Shown in pieces: positions 39,079 through 46,456 of a DNA stretch of 64,000 nucleotides. Position numbers and translations under genes: made by a program. Below the pieces are notes generated by a model. That model made no database searches and was not told where the DNA came from. It was given only the letters and a program-made list of their open reading frames with translations. Source of the stretch: Pedobacter deserti (GTDB lineage: Bacteria > Bacteroidota > Bacteroidia > Sphingobacteriales > Sphingobacteriaceae); NCBI RefSeq assembly GCF_024436415.1, contig NZ_JAFMZQ010000001.1, positions 2,108,001 to 2,172,000 of the forward strand, read 5' to 3'. Numbering within the stretch: position 1 is the stretch's first letter; each line of letters opens with the position of its first letter.

Positions 39079-41096
39079 TTCAGTGCCTTGTTAATAGATT
39101 GAAATAGCTTTTGCCATTGTTGTTTTTCGGCTTGTGTCAATGAGGCAACGGTGTTACTTCTCGTCCAGTTAACAAAAGCTTTCGCTAACTTATATTTTGA
39201 AAATCTAGGGATTTCAGAAGTAAAAATATCGACAATTGAGCGATTAGGTTGTGCTGACGCAGTAGCGCTTACATCTTTGCTAAACTCAGCAGTTGCAATA
39301 GAAATTAACGTGTCCCTTAGTAAATCTTCAATTTCAGCTTTAGCAACACCACTGCAATAATCTTTTGTCCGCAAAATATTCTTGTTGCCTAGGGCATGTA
39401 CCAAATGCTCTTGTTGAGCTGCCTGATCACCTGCCGCATCCGAATCAAGTAATGCGGCTATTTTTAGATTATGTGCATGTAAAATTGTGGCATAATAAAC
39501 AACTTTTCCAGCGGAATTTGCAAACACCAACGCTATTTTATCATCAAGTTTTTCTGTACCCGAATCACGGAACATGTTTGCAGTCGCATCTATATACCAA
39601 TAATCAGTTAACCCTTCTAAAACTAGGTTCTTCTGCTGAGAAAATAAACTCTGCGCTAAATCATAACCTAACGCTTCTTGTAAAGGAAGTAAGCCTGCAG
39701 GATCACTCGAAGATATGGTTGAATGCACTTTTGTGCCATTCTCCCTTGTTTTTAATTCAACAACACGTACCAGATCAAGTTCATCCGGTCCAACCAAAAA
39801 GGGTGAATGCGTAGTAAAAATCGTTTGATTTTGTTCAGCTAATCGGGATAAGGTCATTCTAAACTCCCTTTGTTTCAACCCGTGTAAGCTCATACCTGGC
39901 TCGTCCAGCAACAATATTGCGTTTTTATGTTTGTCCATTGCTTCGGCAAAAAACACCACGTAAAATGATACTAACCATTGGAAGCCTTCTGATCGCTGGT
40001 CAAGCTCAATTTTGACACCTAATTCATCTTCTACAGATACTTTTAAATATTGCCCATCTGCTGATATTGTCAATTTTTCAGCTTCTGGTCTGTTTGGATT
40101 TGGGTTCCAAATATTCTTTATTTCAGTTGTCAATCGAATACTTGCAGCGTCTAATTGATATGAACGTTTATCAAGAGTATCCCTATAGTTCTTCAATCCT
40201 TCTTGATCATTTTGAGATGGACTGGATGTTTTGCCTATGTCAGATAATGCACGAGGTGTAAAGCCAAGTAGCTTTAAAAGGCACATGTTTCCGTAATCGT
40301 AAAATTTGTCATCATCCAATAAATTACCTTCAACACGATCTGCCAAGTGCTCTAAATGAATTAACGGTTTTACTTTAAAATAGTTATTAAAAAGCACAAA
40401 AACCGGCTTTCTATTTTCTAAAGTTTTAAGCACCTGATTATATTGATCATTAAATAGAATCTGTCCTTCAAGTTTCTTGTAGCGTTCTACTTCTTTCTGA
40501 TTATCTTCATCAACTTCAACAAATACACTTTCAAACCATTTTGCAAACTCAGGAAAATTAGCCTTAGATACTATAGACCAGTCACTGAAAGAGCTTGAAT
40601 ATTTAGCGAGCTTTTCAGATGGTTTTGCTCCAGCCGCTAAAGGAACAGAAGGATCAAGTTGTTTATCCAAATGGGCTGCCATTCGGATTAAATCATCCTT
40701 AATGTTTTTATAGTAATTTCTGGTAGGTGCGCCCTCTAACAAATGATAACCTGAATTATTAAGGTTTCTGTAATTCACATAGGTGCTATTGTGAAAAGCC
40801 TCTGGAATGGCCTTTTTATCCTCGTCATCTAACGAAAACCATCCTCTAACGATTTCTACATCACTAGCTTTAATTTTACCTGTCGTTATGTCATTATAAA
40901 GCGATCTGGGGTAGTCACGTATTTCGTCGAAACCATCAACACCATCTGGTCTATGAAGTTGTTGTAGTGCTTTAAGAATAACTGTTTTTCCTGCTTCATT
41001 TGGGCCAACTAATATTGTTTTTAGGTTTTCCAGCGTAAATTCACCTGTATCTTTAATCGACCTATAATTCTGAATTCGAGCTTTCGCTAATCTCAT
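39075..41096 (-). CDS. OLD-family ATPase with C-terminal TOPRIM nuclease domain
   Basis: 673-aa overcoming-lysogenization-defect (OLD) type protein. The N-terminal SMC/ABC-like ATPase has Walker A GPNEAGKT at residues 31-38, a signature-like DQRSEGFQWLVSF, Walker B AILLLDEPGMSLHG and a switch His in IFTTHSPFLV. The C-terminal TOPRIM domain has Glu494 in NLVLEGLTDYW and the DSD acid pair Asp551/Asp553 in AALLDSDAAGD. OLD proteins are ATP-regulated nucleases used in anti-phage systems such as Gabija (GajA). There is no UvrD-like helicase (GajB) or reverse transcriptase here. Instead it leads three overlapping genes ending in an Mrr-type nuclease. Confidence 0.9.
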   Translation of the reverse strand: MRLAKARIQNYRSIKDTGEFTLENLKTILVGPNEAGKTVILKALQQLHRPDGVDGFDEIRDYPRSLYNDITTGKIKASDVEIVRGWFSLDDEDKKAIPEAFHNSTYVNYRNLNNSGYHLLEGAPTRNYYKNIKDDLIRMAAHLDKQLDPSVPLAAGAKPSEKLAKYSSSFSDWSIVSKANFPEFAKWFESVFVEVDEDNQKEVERYKKLEGQILFNDQYNQVLKTLENRKPVFVLFNNYFKVKPLIHLEHLADRVEGNLLDDDKFYDYGNMCLLKLLGFTPRALSDIGKTSSPSQNDQEGLKNYRDTLDKRSYQLDAASIRLTTEIKNIWNPNPNRPEAEKLTISADGQYLKVSVEDELGVKIELDQRSEGFQWLVSFYVVFFAEAMDKHKNAILLLDEPGMSLHGLKQREFRMTLSRLAEQNQTIFTTHSPFLVGPDELDLVRVVELKTRENGTKVHSTISSSDPAGLLPLQEALGYDLAQSLFSQQKNLVLEGLTDYWYIDATANMFRDSGTEKLDDKIALVFANSAGKVVYYATILHAHNLKIAALLDSDAAGDQAAQQEHLVHALGNKNILRTKDYCSGVAKAEIEDLLRDTLISIATAEFSKDVSATASAQPNRSIVDIFTSEIPRFSKYKLAKAFVNWTRSNTVASLTQAEKQQWQKLFQSINKALK

Positions 41097-41284
41097 TGTT
41101 GTTCGGTTTATATTGGTTAAAAAATAATTGCATATCAGACAGATAGACGTCCAACCTTATGCCAACTGCGCTAAGCTTGGACAAATCGGAAATTTTGACA
41201 GTCCGTTTACAATTTTAATTTGGAGATTTTGCATCAATGTGTTAACACAAATACAATAAATTTTAAATCACCTTTAAAACACCT

Positions 41285-41334
41285 ATGCCCCGCAAGGGGC
41301 CGCCCGGATTTTTAAGCGACCCCTTGCAGGGCAT
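41285..41334. terminator. Long hairpin between the OLD operon and mobile-backbone genes
   Basis: ATGCCCCGCAAGGGG and CCCCTTGCAGGGCAT form a ~15-bp stem with one mismatch and a 20-nt loop. It lies 18 bp beyond the stop of the 49-aa gene, whose minus-strand transcript it would end. The T-run is weak, so efficiency is uncertain. Confidence 0.6.
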
Positions 41335-41351
41335 TTACTGTTATTATCTGA

Positions 41352-41501
41352 TTAAAGTTCTATAACGATACCGTCCTGGCAGTCTGCGGCTTCTTCTTTC
41401 GCTTCTTCGTAAACGTCAAACACTTTGTTGTTGCCATCGGTATCGGTAACAATGGCGGCGTATTCCGCGCCACCATGTTTTTCTATCACGATATAATTCA
41501 T
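41352..41501 (-). CDS. Small acidic protein, mobile-element backbone
   Basis: 49-aa ORF, MNYIVIEKHGGAEYAAIVTD at the start and EEAKEEAADCQDGIVIEL at the end. The start overlaps the stop of the DUF6908 gene by 4 bp (ATGA, 41498-41501), good evidence that it is translated. Such short acidic proteins next to DUF6908 and DnaJ-like genes occur in Bacteroidota conjugative elements; the function is unknown. Confidence 0.75.
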   Translation of the reverse strand: MNYIVIEKHGGAEYAAIVTDTDGNNKVFDVYEEAKEEAADCQDGIVIEL

Positions 41502-41935
41502 ACTTCATGCCCTAAAAATCCCTGCGCCTCAATGTTGCTTAACCACAGGTCTGCAAATTCAGCGTGTTCGTGCTGCAGGGTACCATCACAACTTTGCAGC
41601 ATATCATTGTGAAAGGTGATGCTCTGCTGATAGATGCCCATATCCGCCTGCTGGAAAAAATACGGCGTTACCTGCACCTGTTCCGGGCTTCGGTTCTCCG
41701 CTGTGCGCCCGTCCACCACCACAAAACCCATTTCCGGGTCCTGCATCAGGTCGCCGTTTTGCTCGTAGTAGTGGCAAAGACTGTATAAATCCGCCTCTCC
41801 GCCATAGGCTTCGCCGGTCTTCTCGATGGTCAACGGCATAAAAGGTTCATTTTCAATTTTCAGGTGCTGCCTGCCGCCGAGTTTATCCAACAACTGGCAG
41901 AAAATTAATGTGCTATGCTGATTTAAAGTTTTCAT
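41498..41935 (-). CDS. DUF6908-type protein of Bacteroidota mobile elements
   Basis: 145 aa; the core KLGGRQHLKIENEPFMPLTI, LCHYYEQNGDLMQDPEMGF and PYFFQQADMGIYQ match the DUF6908 pattern known from plasmids and conjugative elements of this phylum. Function unknown. It lies between the DnaJ-like gene (42 bp upstream) and the 49-aa gene, all on the minus strand. Confidence 0.8.
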   Translation of the reverse strand: MKTLNQHSTLIFCQLLDKLGGRQHLKIENEPFMPLTIEKTGEAYGGEADLYSLCHYYEQNGDLMQDPEMGFVVVDGRTAENRSPEQVQVTPYFFQQADMGIYQQSITFHNDMLQSCDGTLQHEHAEFADLWLSNIEAQGFLGHEV

Positions 41936-41977
41936 GTTAAAAAATGCGCCCTTTGTGCGGTTGCGCCTCCGCTTAGG

Positions 41978-42459
41978 TTAATAATGGAGATAGGGACGGC
42001 GTGGCCTGTCCTCGTTCAGTACCTCGCTGCCATATTTCGCCCGTATCTCGTCCAGTGATTTTTTACCGCCTTTGCTGACCTTGTATTCCGCCGTGCGGAA
42101 ATACCACGCCTGTTTTTTAGAGGCGAAAAAAAAGCCCGCTCGTTTTAGTGTATCCTTCACCGGGCGAGTGCTACCGGTTACCAAATCCACCAGCCCACCA
42201 GTTCAATGGTGATGCCTTCTAAATGGATAATCGCTTCAATCGCCTTGCGGTAGGCTTCGGAGGATAAGATTTCATGCTCGGTCTCTTCCTCAGAAAGGTT
42301 CGCCCCTTTGATGGCTTTAGCCGAAGCAAACGCAAATTCCTTGTTGATTTCCTGCATGGTCGCCGTATCACCCCCTAAATCCGGGTGGTACTGCTTGGCC
42401 AGTTTCTTGTACTTCGCTTTGACCTCGTCCAGCGTGGTACAGTCGTAGAACCATTTCAT
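41978..42459 (-). pseudogene. DnaJ-domain protein of mobile elements, split by a frameshift
   Basis: An N-terminal J domain is seen in FYDCTTLDEVKAKYKKLAKQ and YHPDLGG with the HPD motif, then a helical stretch to VGWWIW and a stop. The rest continues in another frame as TGSTRPVKDTLKRAGFFFAS, YFRTAEYKVSKGGKKSLDE and on to PYLHY at 41978. Restoring one G in TGG-TAACC near 42180 would join the parts as WIW-V-TGSTRP. The two frames overlap at 42178-42190. It is either a real one-base deletion or a sequencing error. The gene start overlaps the stop of the 48-aa gene by 4 bp. Confidence 0.85.
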
Positions 42460-42602
42460 ACGGCTATCCTCCTTTTGAGGCTGTAGAGTTCGAGGAACTC
42501 CGCCAACTGGCGATAAAAAGCATCGGGGTTATCGTCCCGGAACTGCAACCCGTAACCCGGCCAGTACAACTGATCAAGGTGTTCAATAAATACCTGTTCC
42601 AT
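42456..42602 (-). CDS. Small protein upstream of the DnaJ-like gene
   Basis: 48 aa, MEQVFIEHLDQLYWPGYGLQ to LAEFLELYSLKRRIAV. The stop shares ATGA with the DnaJ-domain start (42456-42459), which supports a translated, coupled gene. No family recognised; probably part of the mobile-element accessory operon. Confidence 0.7.
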   Translation of the reverse strand: MEQVFIEHLDQLYWPGYGLQFRDDNPDAFYRQLAEFLELYSLKRRIAV

Positions 42603-42663
42603 GATTCATAAATTTTTGAGTGAATAAATAGCCTCCCGATAGGCACCGGGAGGCCGGAACAGC

Positions 42664-43197
42664 TTACAGGGTCAGGGAGATTTGCGCCTCCACCTCGGCC
42701 AGTTTACCCTGACACAGGGCGGCAATGTCTTTGGCTACCCGGTCAATGATAAAAGGATTTTTCGTGCTGAACGTATTACCGTTATCATCGGTAATGGTCA
42801 GCTCACAACGCTGGAAATGGTTCAGGTTGGTTTCCTCTGCATCATCCAACTGCTTCACCTCGAAGGCATCCAGTTCATCAATGGTGGTGATCAGCTTTTC
42901 CCTTTGGTTGGACAGCCTGCTCAAATCCTTGATCTTTTTGAGCGTCTGCTCCAAATTCAAAGCGGGTTTTTCCTGCTCCAGTTGGGTTTTGATTTCCTTT
43001 TTGCTCGGTTCCGCCTGCGGTTGCGGTTCCGTTTTCTCCGTTTCAGTTTTAGGTTGCTCCTGCGCCTTGACCGCTTCCGCTTTTTTTTGAGATTCCGCAT
43101 TTACCGGGTTGCCTGCTACGAATTGCGGGGTTTTGTGATTCTTCTCGGTGTTCGCATTTGTTTTTGCTTGCCCGTTGTCTTTAACTTTTGTTTCCAT
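42664..43197 (-). CDS. Mobile-element accessory protein with charged N-terminal repeat region
   Basis: 177 aa. Residues 1-85 are low-complexity, rich in K, E, Q and P (KTETEKTEPQPQAEPSKKEI). Residues ~85-177 form an ordered helical domain with LNLEQTLKKIKDLSRLSNQR, IDELDAFEVKQLDD and FSTKNPFIIDRVAKDIAALC. Proteins of this layout, with a dispensable charged tail, occur beside DUF6908 and DnaJ genes in Bacteroidota conjugative elements; the function is unknown. It is first of five minus-strand genes reading toward 41352. The antisense frame (42682-43203) is an artefact of its repeats. Confidence 0.75.
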   Translation of the reverse strand: METKVKDNGQAKTNANTEKNHKTPQFVAGNPVNAESQKKAEAVKAQEQPKTETEKTEPQPQAEPSKKEIKTQLEQEKPALNLEQTLKKIKDLSRLSNQREKLITTIDELDAFEVKQLDDAEETNLNHFQRCELTITDDNGNTFSTKNPFIIDRVAKDIAALCQGKLAEVEAQISLTL

Positions 43198-43799
43198 GAT
43201 TGAAAAAAATTAAGTGTTTAAACCGCCGTACTACCTTTCCGACGGAAGCCTTCCTGGCTTTTTGATAGTCACCCTCACCTGATCGGCAGGGACGACGGGC
43301 AAGACTTTGCCGAAAAAAATACAACCCGGAGCGTAGCGCAGGTGTGGAGATTTTTTTCGAGCAAACCCGAAGGGCATGGTCTTGACCAGGAAGACCTGCC
43401 CATCAGAAATTTGTGCTCAAAAAGCTTGGAAAAACCGCCTTGTACATCTCAATGAAATACCTGATAAAGGTCAATAAAGCAGCTTTGCCGGAGACAGTGC
43501 TGCATCAGCCGGAAAACAGCGGCCGCAGGCTGTGCAGCGGAGCGAACAGACCAGGCGGCTGTCCGGCCTGTCTTCAACTATCCTATAAAAACCTTAACTT
43601 TAACCCGTGCCATTGCTTTAGGCAAACGGCAAAAAGATTTATTGAAAAATATTGCGTTACGCAATCCTCGTAGTGGAAAACTGGTAATTTTTAGTGCACG
43701 GGGAATGAGTAGCCCATGCCAATGGCGTGTGGCTGGCTTGTTCTGTGCATGGGTATACCAGTACCTCCACTACAAACAGGTTTAGCCCGCGCCATTGGT
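43198..43799. other. Non-coding stretch of the mobile backbone
   Basis: About 600 bp without a convincing gene. The part from 43250 to 43400 (GGAGCGTAGCGCAGGTGTGG and nearby) resembles spacer DNA of Bacteroidota conjugative elements. A 9-bp inverted repeat CCAATGGCG / CGCCATTGG lies at 43719-43727 and 43790-43798, just before the next gene. A candidate 86-codon frame at 43413-43673 has no protein-like features. Confidence 0.5.
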
Positions 43800-43805
43800 A
43801 TGTTT

Positions 43806-44159
43806 ATGAAAATCCGTCCATTCATCGAGCCCGGCTATCTGCCATCGCTAACTCACCGGCCGGGCCTGCATCCTGAAGATTCCGTTTATCAGGCCATAAA
43901 CCTATTTTCCAAAGCAAAAGATTGCTTGGAGCTACCCGTCTTTGAAAGTGGAAAATATCTCGGAAAAGTAACGCTTCCACGCCTGACCCAGGAATTACTA
44001 AGTATTCATCGCAAAGAAAAACATGATCGTTTCCGGCAGCAGCAGTTCATATCCAGCCAGTTAACGAAATTGAAATACTTATTAGAAAAGAATGGAACAG
44101 CGCATACGCATCAGGAAATGACTGCCCTTGTCGCATCACTAATGGATACCCTTCATTGA
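43806..44159 (+). CDS. Unknown protein with a CBS-like half domain
   Basis: 117 aa from ATG 43806 (MKIRPFIEPGYLPSLTH); ATG 43800 is two codons earlier and equally possible, while the longer frame from 43716 reads through the inverted repeat and is unlikely. The stretch PEDSVYQAINLFSKAKDCLE and LPVFESGKYLGKVTLPRLTQ follows the pattern of one CBS motif (helix, two strands, helix). Residues 75-117 are helical and basic. Function unknown. It precedes the AbiL pair by 133 bp and has a different spacing and promoter, so I do not count it as part of that system. Confidence 0.6.
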   Translation: MKIRPFIEPGYLPSLTHRPGLHPEDSVYQAINLFSKAKDCLELPVFESGKYLGKVTLPRLTQELLSIHRKEKHDRFRQQQFISSQLTKLKYLLEKNGTAHTHQEMTALVASLMDTLH

Positions 44160-44199
44160 ACCGGTGTCATCCGGATTGCCGTTCCTTATTCATATATAC

Positions 44200-44248
44200 G
44201 ATAAAAACACAAAAAATGAACAAAACATACATTTTTTGTGTTTTTATC
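44200..44248. repeat. 19-bp perfect inverted repeat upstream of the AbiL pair
   Basis: GATAAAAACACAAAAAATG at 44200-44218 is the exact reverse complement of 44230-44248, with an 11-nt loop between. The right arm contains the TTTG proposed as the -33 element of the promoter that follows. It is a candidate operator for a dimeric repressor or a control hairpin. Confidence 0.85.
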
Positions 44249-44267
44249 ATTCAATTAATTATATTTG
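44235..44267 (+). promoter_or_regulatory. Promoter of the AbiL pair
   Basis: TTTG at 44235-44238 and TATATTTG at 44260-44267 (exact TAnnTTTG) are 21 bp apart. Transcription would start near 44273, 20 bp before the ATG. The -33 box lies within the right arm of the perfect inverted repeat, so anything bound there would block polymerase. Confidence 0.65.
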
Positions 44268-44292
44268 CATTACATTTTAGAAAAATTGCATC

Positions 44293-45594
44293 ATGTTAAT
44301 ATCATTCGCAGTAACCAATTTCAGATCTATTCGTGAGCGGGTGGAAATTAATACGTTTAAAACAGGGGCAAAAGGCTTAGTCTCCAACTACTTTAAAAGC
44401 CCTGGAAAAAAGCAATTGCTCCGCTCAGCAGTGATTTACGGGCCCAATGCATCGGGTAAATCCGGTTTTTTAATGGCCTTTAACGCCTTAAAATATCTGG
44501 TGCATGAATCGGCCAGTTTCAAGGCTGATGAGGGTATCGCCCCTTACGAGCCGCACCGGCTGGAAAAGAGTTACGCGGAAATGCCCACTACTTTCGAGAT
44601 CAGTTTCATCAACAAGTGGCAATATGACTATACCGTGGTGATCAACGAGGATCAGATCGTCCAGGAAGAGTTGTATTATTACCCGGGCACTACCAAAAGC
44701 CTGCTCTATTCCCGTCACCTGGGTAAAGAGATCAAGTTTGGTGATTATTTTAAAGGGCCTAAGAAAACTCTGGAAAAACTATTGTCCCCGAACCAGCTGC
44801 TGTTATCCAAAGCTGCTGAGAACAATGCCGAAGACATTCTGTTAATGGCTTTCCGCTTCTTTACCTCCAAGCTTAGGGCGTATCCGCTGATGGAAGCTTA
44901 TCATGAGCACAACCTGACCGTGTTTTATGCTAAGCGCATCGCAGAGGATAAAGAGGATACTTTTACCAAGCGCTTCAATGCCATGATCTGCGCACTGGAT
45001 ACCGGTATCAGTTCAGTATCCGTAGAGGAAGTGGACTGGAACAACTATAAGTTTCCGGGAAATATGCCGGACGAGATCAAAAAGCAGGTTCAGGAAGACT
45101 ATAAATACGATATCAAAACCCAGCATTTCGTTTTTGATAAAACCGAAAAGATCGGCTTTGCCTCCTTCGATATCCGCCAGGAATCGGCCGGGACCCAAAG
45201 CCTGTTTGCCATTGGCGGAATCATACTGGATGCGCTGACCCACGGGCGGGTATTGATCATTGATGAGTTTGAAAAAAACCTGCATCCCAATATCACCGGA
45301 TTTTTGATCCAGTTGTTTCACAACCCGGTCATCAACAAGAACAATGCGCAACTGATCTTTGCCACCCACGATATCACCCAGTTGTCCAACGACCGCTTCC
45401 GGCGTGACCAGGTCTGGTTCACCCAGAAGAATGAGTACGGGGCCACTTCCCTGTACCGTTGCTCGGATATTGACGGCGTGCGCATGGGAACCCCGCTGGA
45501 TAAATGGTACGCGTCAGGAAGATTTGGCGCCACGCCTATCATTCAGGATACGGATTTTTTAATTGAAATGCAGTCGGATGAAGTTGAAGGTTAA
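44293..45594 (+). CDS. AbiLi/RloA-like AAA ATPase (abortive infection)
   Basis: 433-aa ABC/SMC-type ATPase of the AAA_15/AAA_21 group paired with RloB-type partners. Seen: N-terminal LISFAVTNFRSIRERVEINT, Walker A YGPNASGKS with Gly50-Ser57, a signature-like RQESAGTQSLFAI, Walker B VLIIDEFEKNLHP with Asp324/Glu325, and the switch His in IFATHDITQL. No TOPRIM domain is fused, in contrast to the OLD protein of this island. The partner gene starts inside its last 17 bp. Known members (AbiL of Lactococcus, RloAB of Campylobacter) are associated with phage defence. The PARIS ATPase AriA is similar, but the partner here is RloB-like rather than AriB. Confidence 0.85.
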   Translation: MLISFAVTNFRSIRERVEINTFKTGAKGLVSNYFKSPGKKQLLRSAVIYGPNASGKSGFLMAFNALKYLVHESASFKADEGIAPYEPHRLEKSYAEMPTTFEISFINKWQYDYTVVINEDQIVQEELYYYPGTTKSLLYSRHLGKEIKFGDYFKGPKKTLEKLLSPNQLLLSKAAENNAEDILLMAFRFFTSKLRAYPLMEAYHEHNLTVFYAKRIAEDKEDTFTKRFNAMICALDTGISSVSVEEVDWNNYKFPGNMPDEIKKQVQEDYKYDIKTQHFVFDKTEKIGFASFDIRQESAGTQSLFAIGGIILDALTHGRVLIIDEFEKNLHPNITGFLIQLFHNPVINKNNAQLIFATHDITQLSNDRFRRDQVWFTQKNEYGATSLYRCSDIDGVRMGTPLDKWYASGRFGATPIIQDTDFLIEMQSDEVEG

Positions 45595-46171
45595 TAAAAG
45601 GATACTGATTTTGTGCGAAGGAGTCACCGAATACTACTACGCTAAAAACCTCCAGGGGGAGCTGCCGCGTGCGTTGCAGCAGGCCATCTCCGTGGAAATC
45701 TTTTATTCAACCAAAAATGATCCGAAACAACTGGTAGCCGAAGCGCACCGGCGGCTGAAAGCCGCCGTCAAAGAACGAAATCCCTATGACACCGTCTGGC
45801 TTTTCTTTGACAAAGACCAGTGGCCTGATCTGAAAGGAACATTCCGCCAGATCGAACGCGACCGCTTTGCACTGGCTTATTCTGCCATCGCAATCGAGCA
45901 CTGGTTTATTTTACATTTTGAGCATTGCGGGCGGGCGTTCCAAAGCGGACAGGAAGCATTAAAGCACCTGACACGCCTTTGGCCGGAATACCACAAGACC
46001 AAGCTTAACCACTATAAGCATCTGAAGGAGCGGCTGGCGTTGGCTATGGAGCGCGCAGAAGTAGTAAACCGCCAGCACGATGAAGCCACACCCATGCATG
46101 TGCGCAACCCGTATTTTACGGTACAGCGCCTGGTAGATTTTTTTGAACAATTAAAGGAGGAACAAAGATGA
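45578..46171 (+). CDS. AbiLii/RloB-like TOPRIM-fold protein
   Basis: 197 aa from ATG 45578, which overlaps the AbiLi-like stop by 17 bp; an upstream in-frame TTG at 45563 is less likely. TOPRIM-type acidic residues are visible: Glu14 in RILILCEGVTEYYYA and Asp78/Asp80 in TVWLFFDKDQWPD, followed by the RloB hallmark AIAIEHWFILHFEH. Such proteins are the presumed nuclease or effector that the ATPase partner unleashes on infection. It is cytoplasmic. About 280 bp with no gene separate it from the Pycsar operon. Confidence 0.85.
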   Translation: MKLKVNKRILILCEGVTEYYYAKNLQGELPRALQQAISVEIFYSTKNDPKQLVAEAHRRLKAAVKERNPYDTVWLFFDKDQWPDLKGTFRQIERDRFALAYSAIAIEHWFILHFEHCGRAFQSGQEALKHLTRLWPEYHKTKLNHYKHLKERLALAMERAEVVNRQHDEATPMHVRNPYFTVQRLVDFFEQLKEEQR

Positions 46172-46456
46172 CATAAGTACCTGATAACACCAGAAGCTGA
46201 GGTATGTACAGTCAAGAAAAAAGCCCAGGAAATTGCAGCCTCCCGAGCTTTTAAGTTGTAGTTCATACGCCCGAAGTGAATCGCAGCGAACGAACGAGGT
46301 TTTTTCACGCCCTCTTTGTTTTAAACGCACAAAGGTAGAAAATGTTACCTTTTAAGCAAGTAAAAACAGCGTTACCTGTCATTCTCCATCCGGCCTGCCC
46401 TGTACGGCTCATTACAGGCAAATAGGAATATCCAACGTAATTAAGGAATTAAAAAA
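46172..46456. other. Spacer between the AbiL pair and the Pycsar operon
   Basis: 285 bp with no credible ORF. It should contain the promoter of the three-gene operon at 46457; I see no exact TAnnTTTG box with a proper -33. Nothing else notable is seen. Confidence 0.4.

Noticed and set aside
39075..41096. Gabija system
   Set aside because: The OLD protein resembles GajA, but no UvrD-like helicase (GajB) is adjacent; the neighbours are different.
42682..43203. 173-codon plus-strand ORF opposite the 177-aa gene
   Set aside because: Its leucine/arginine/phenylalanine-rich reading is the mirror of the charged repeats in the true minus-strand gene.
43413..43673. 86-codon plus-strand ORF in the backbone spacer
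   Set aside because: Composition is random and no coupling with neighbours is seen.
44293..46171. PARIS (AriA/AriB)
   Set aside because: The ATPase is AriA-like, but the partner has RloB hallmarks (CEG...FDKD...IEHWFILHF) rather than the AriB type, so AbiL/RloAB fits better.
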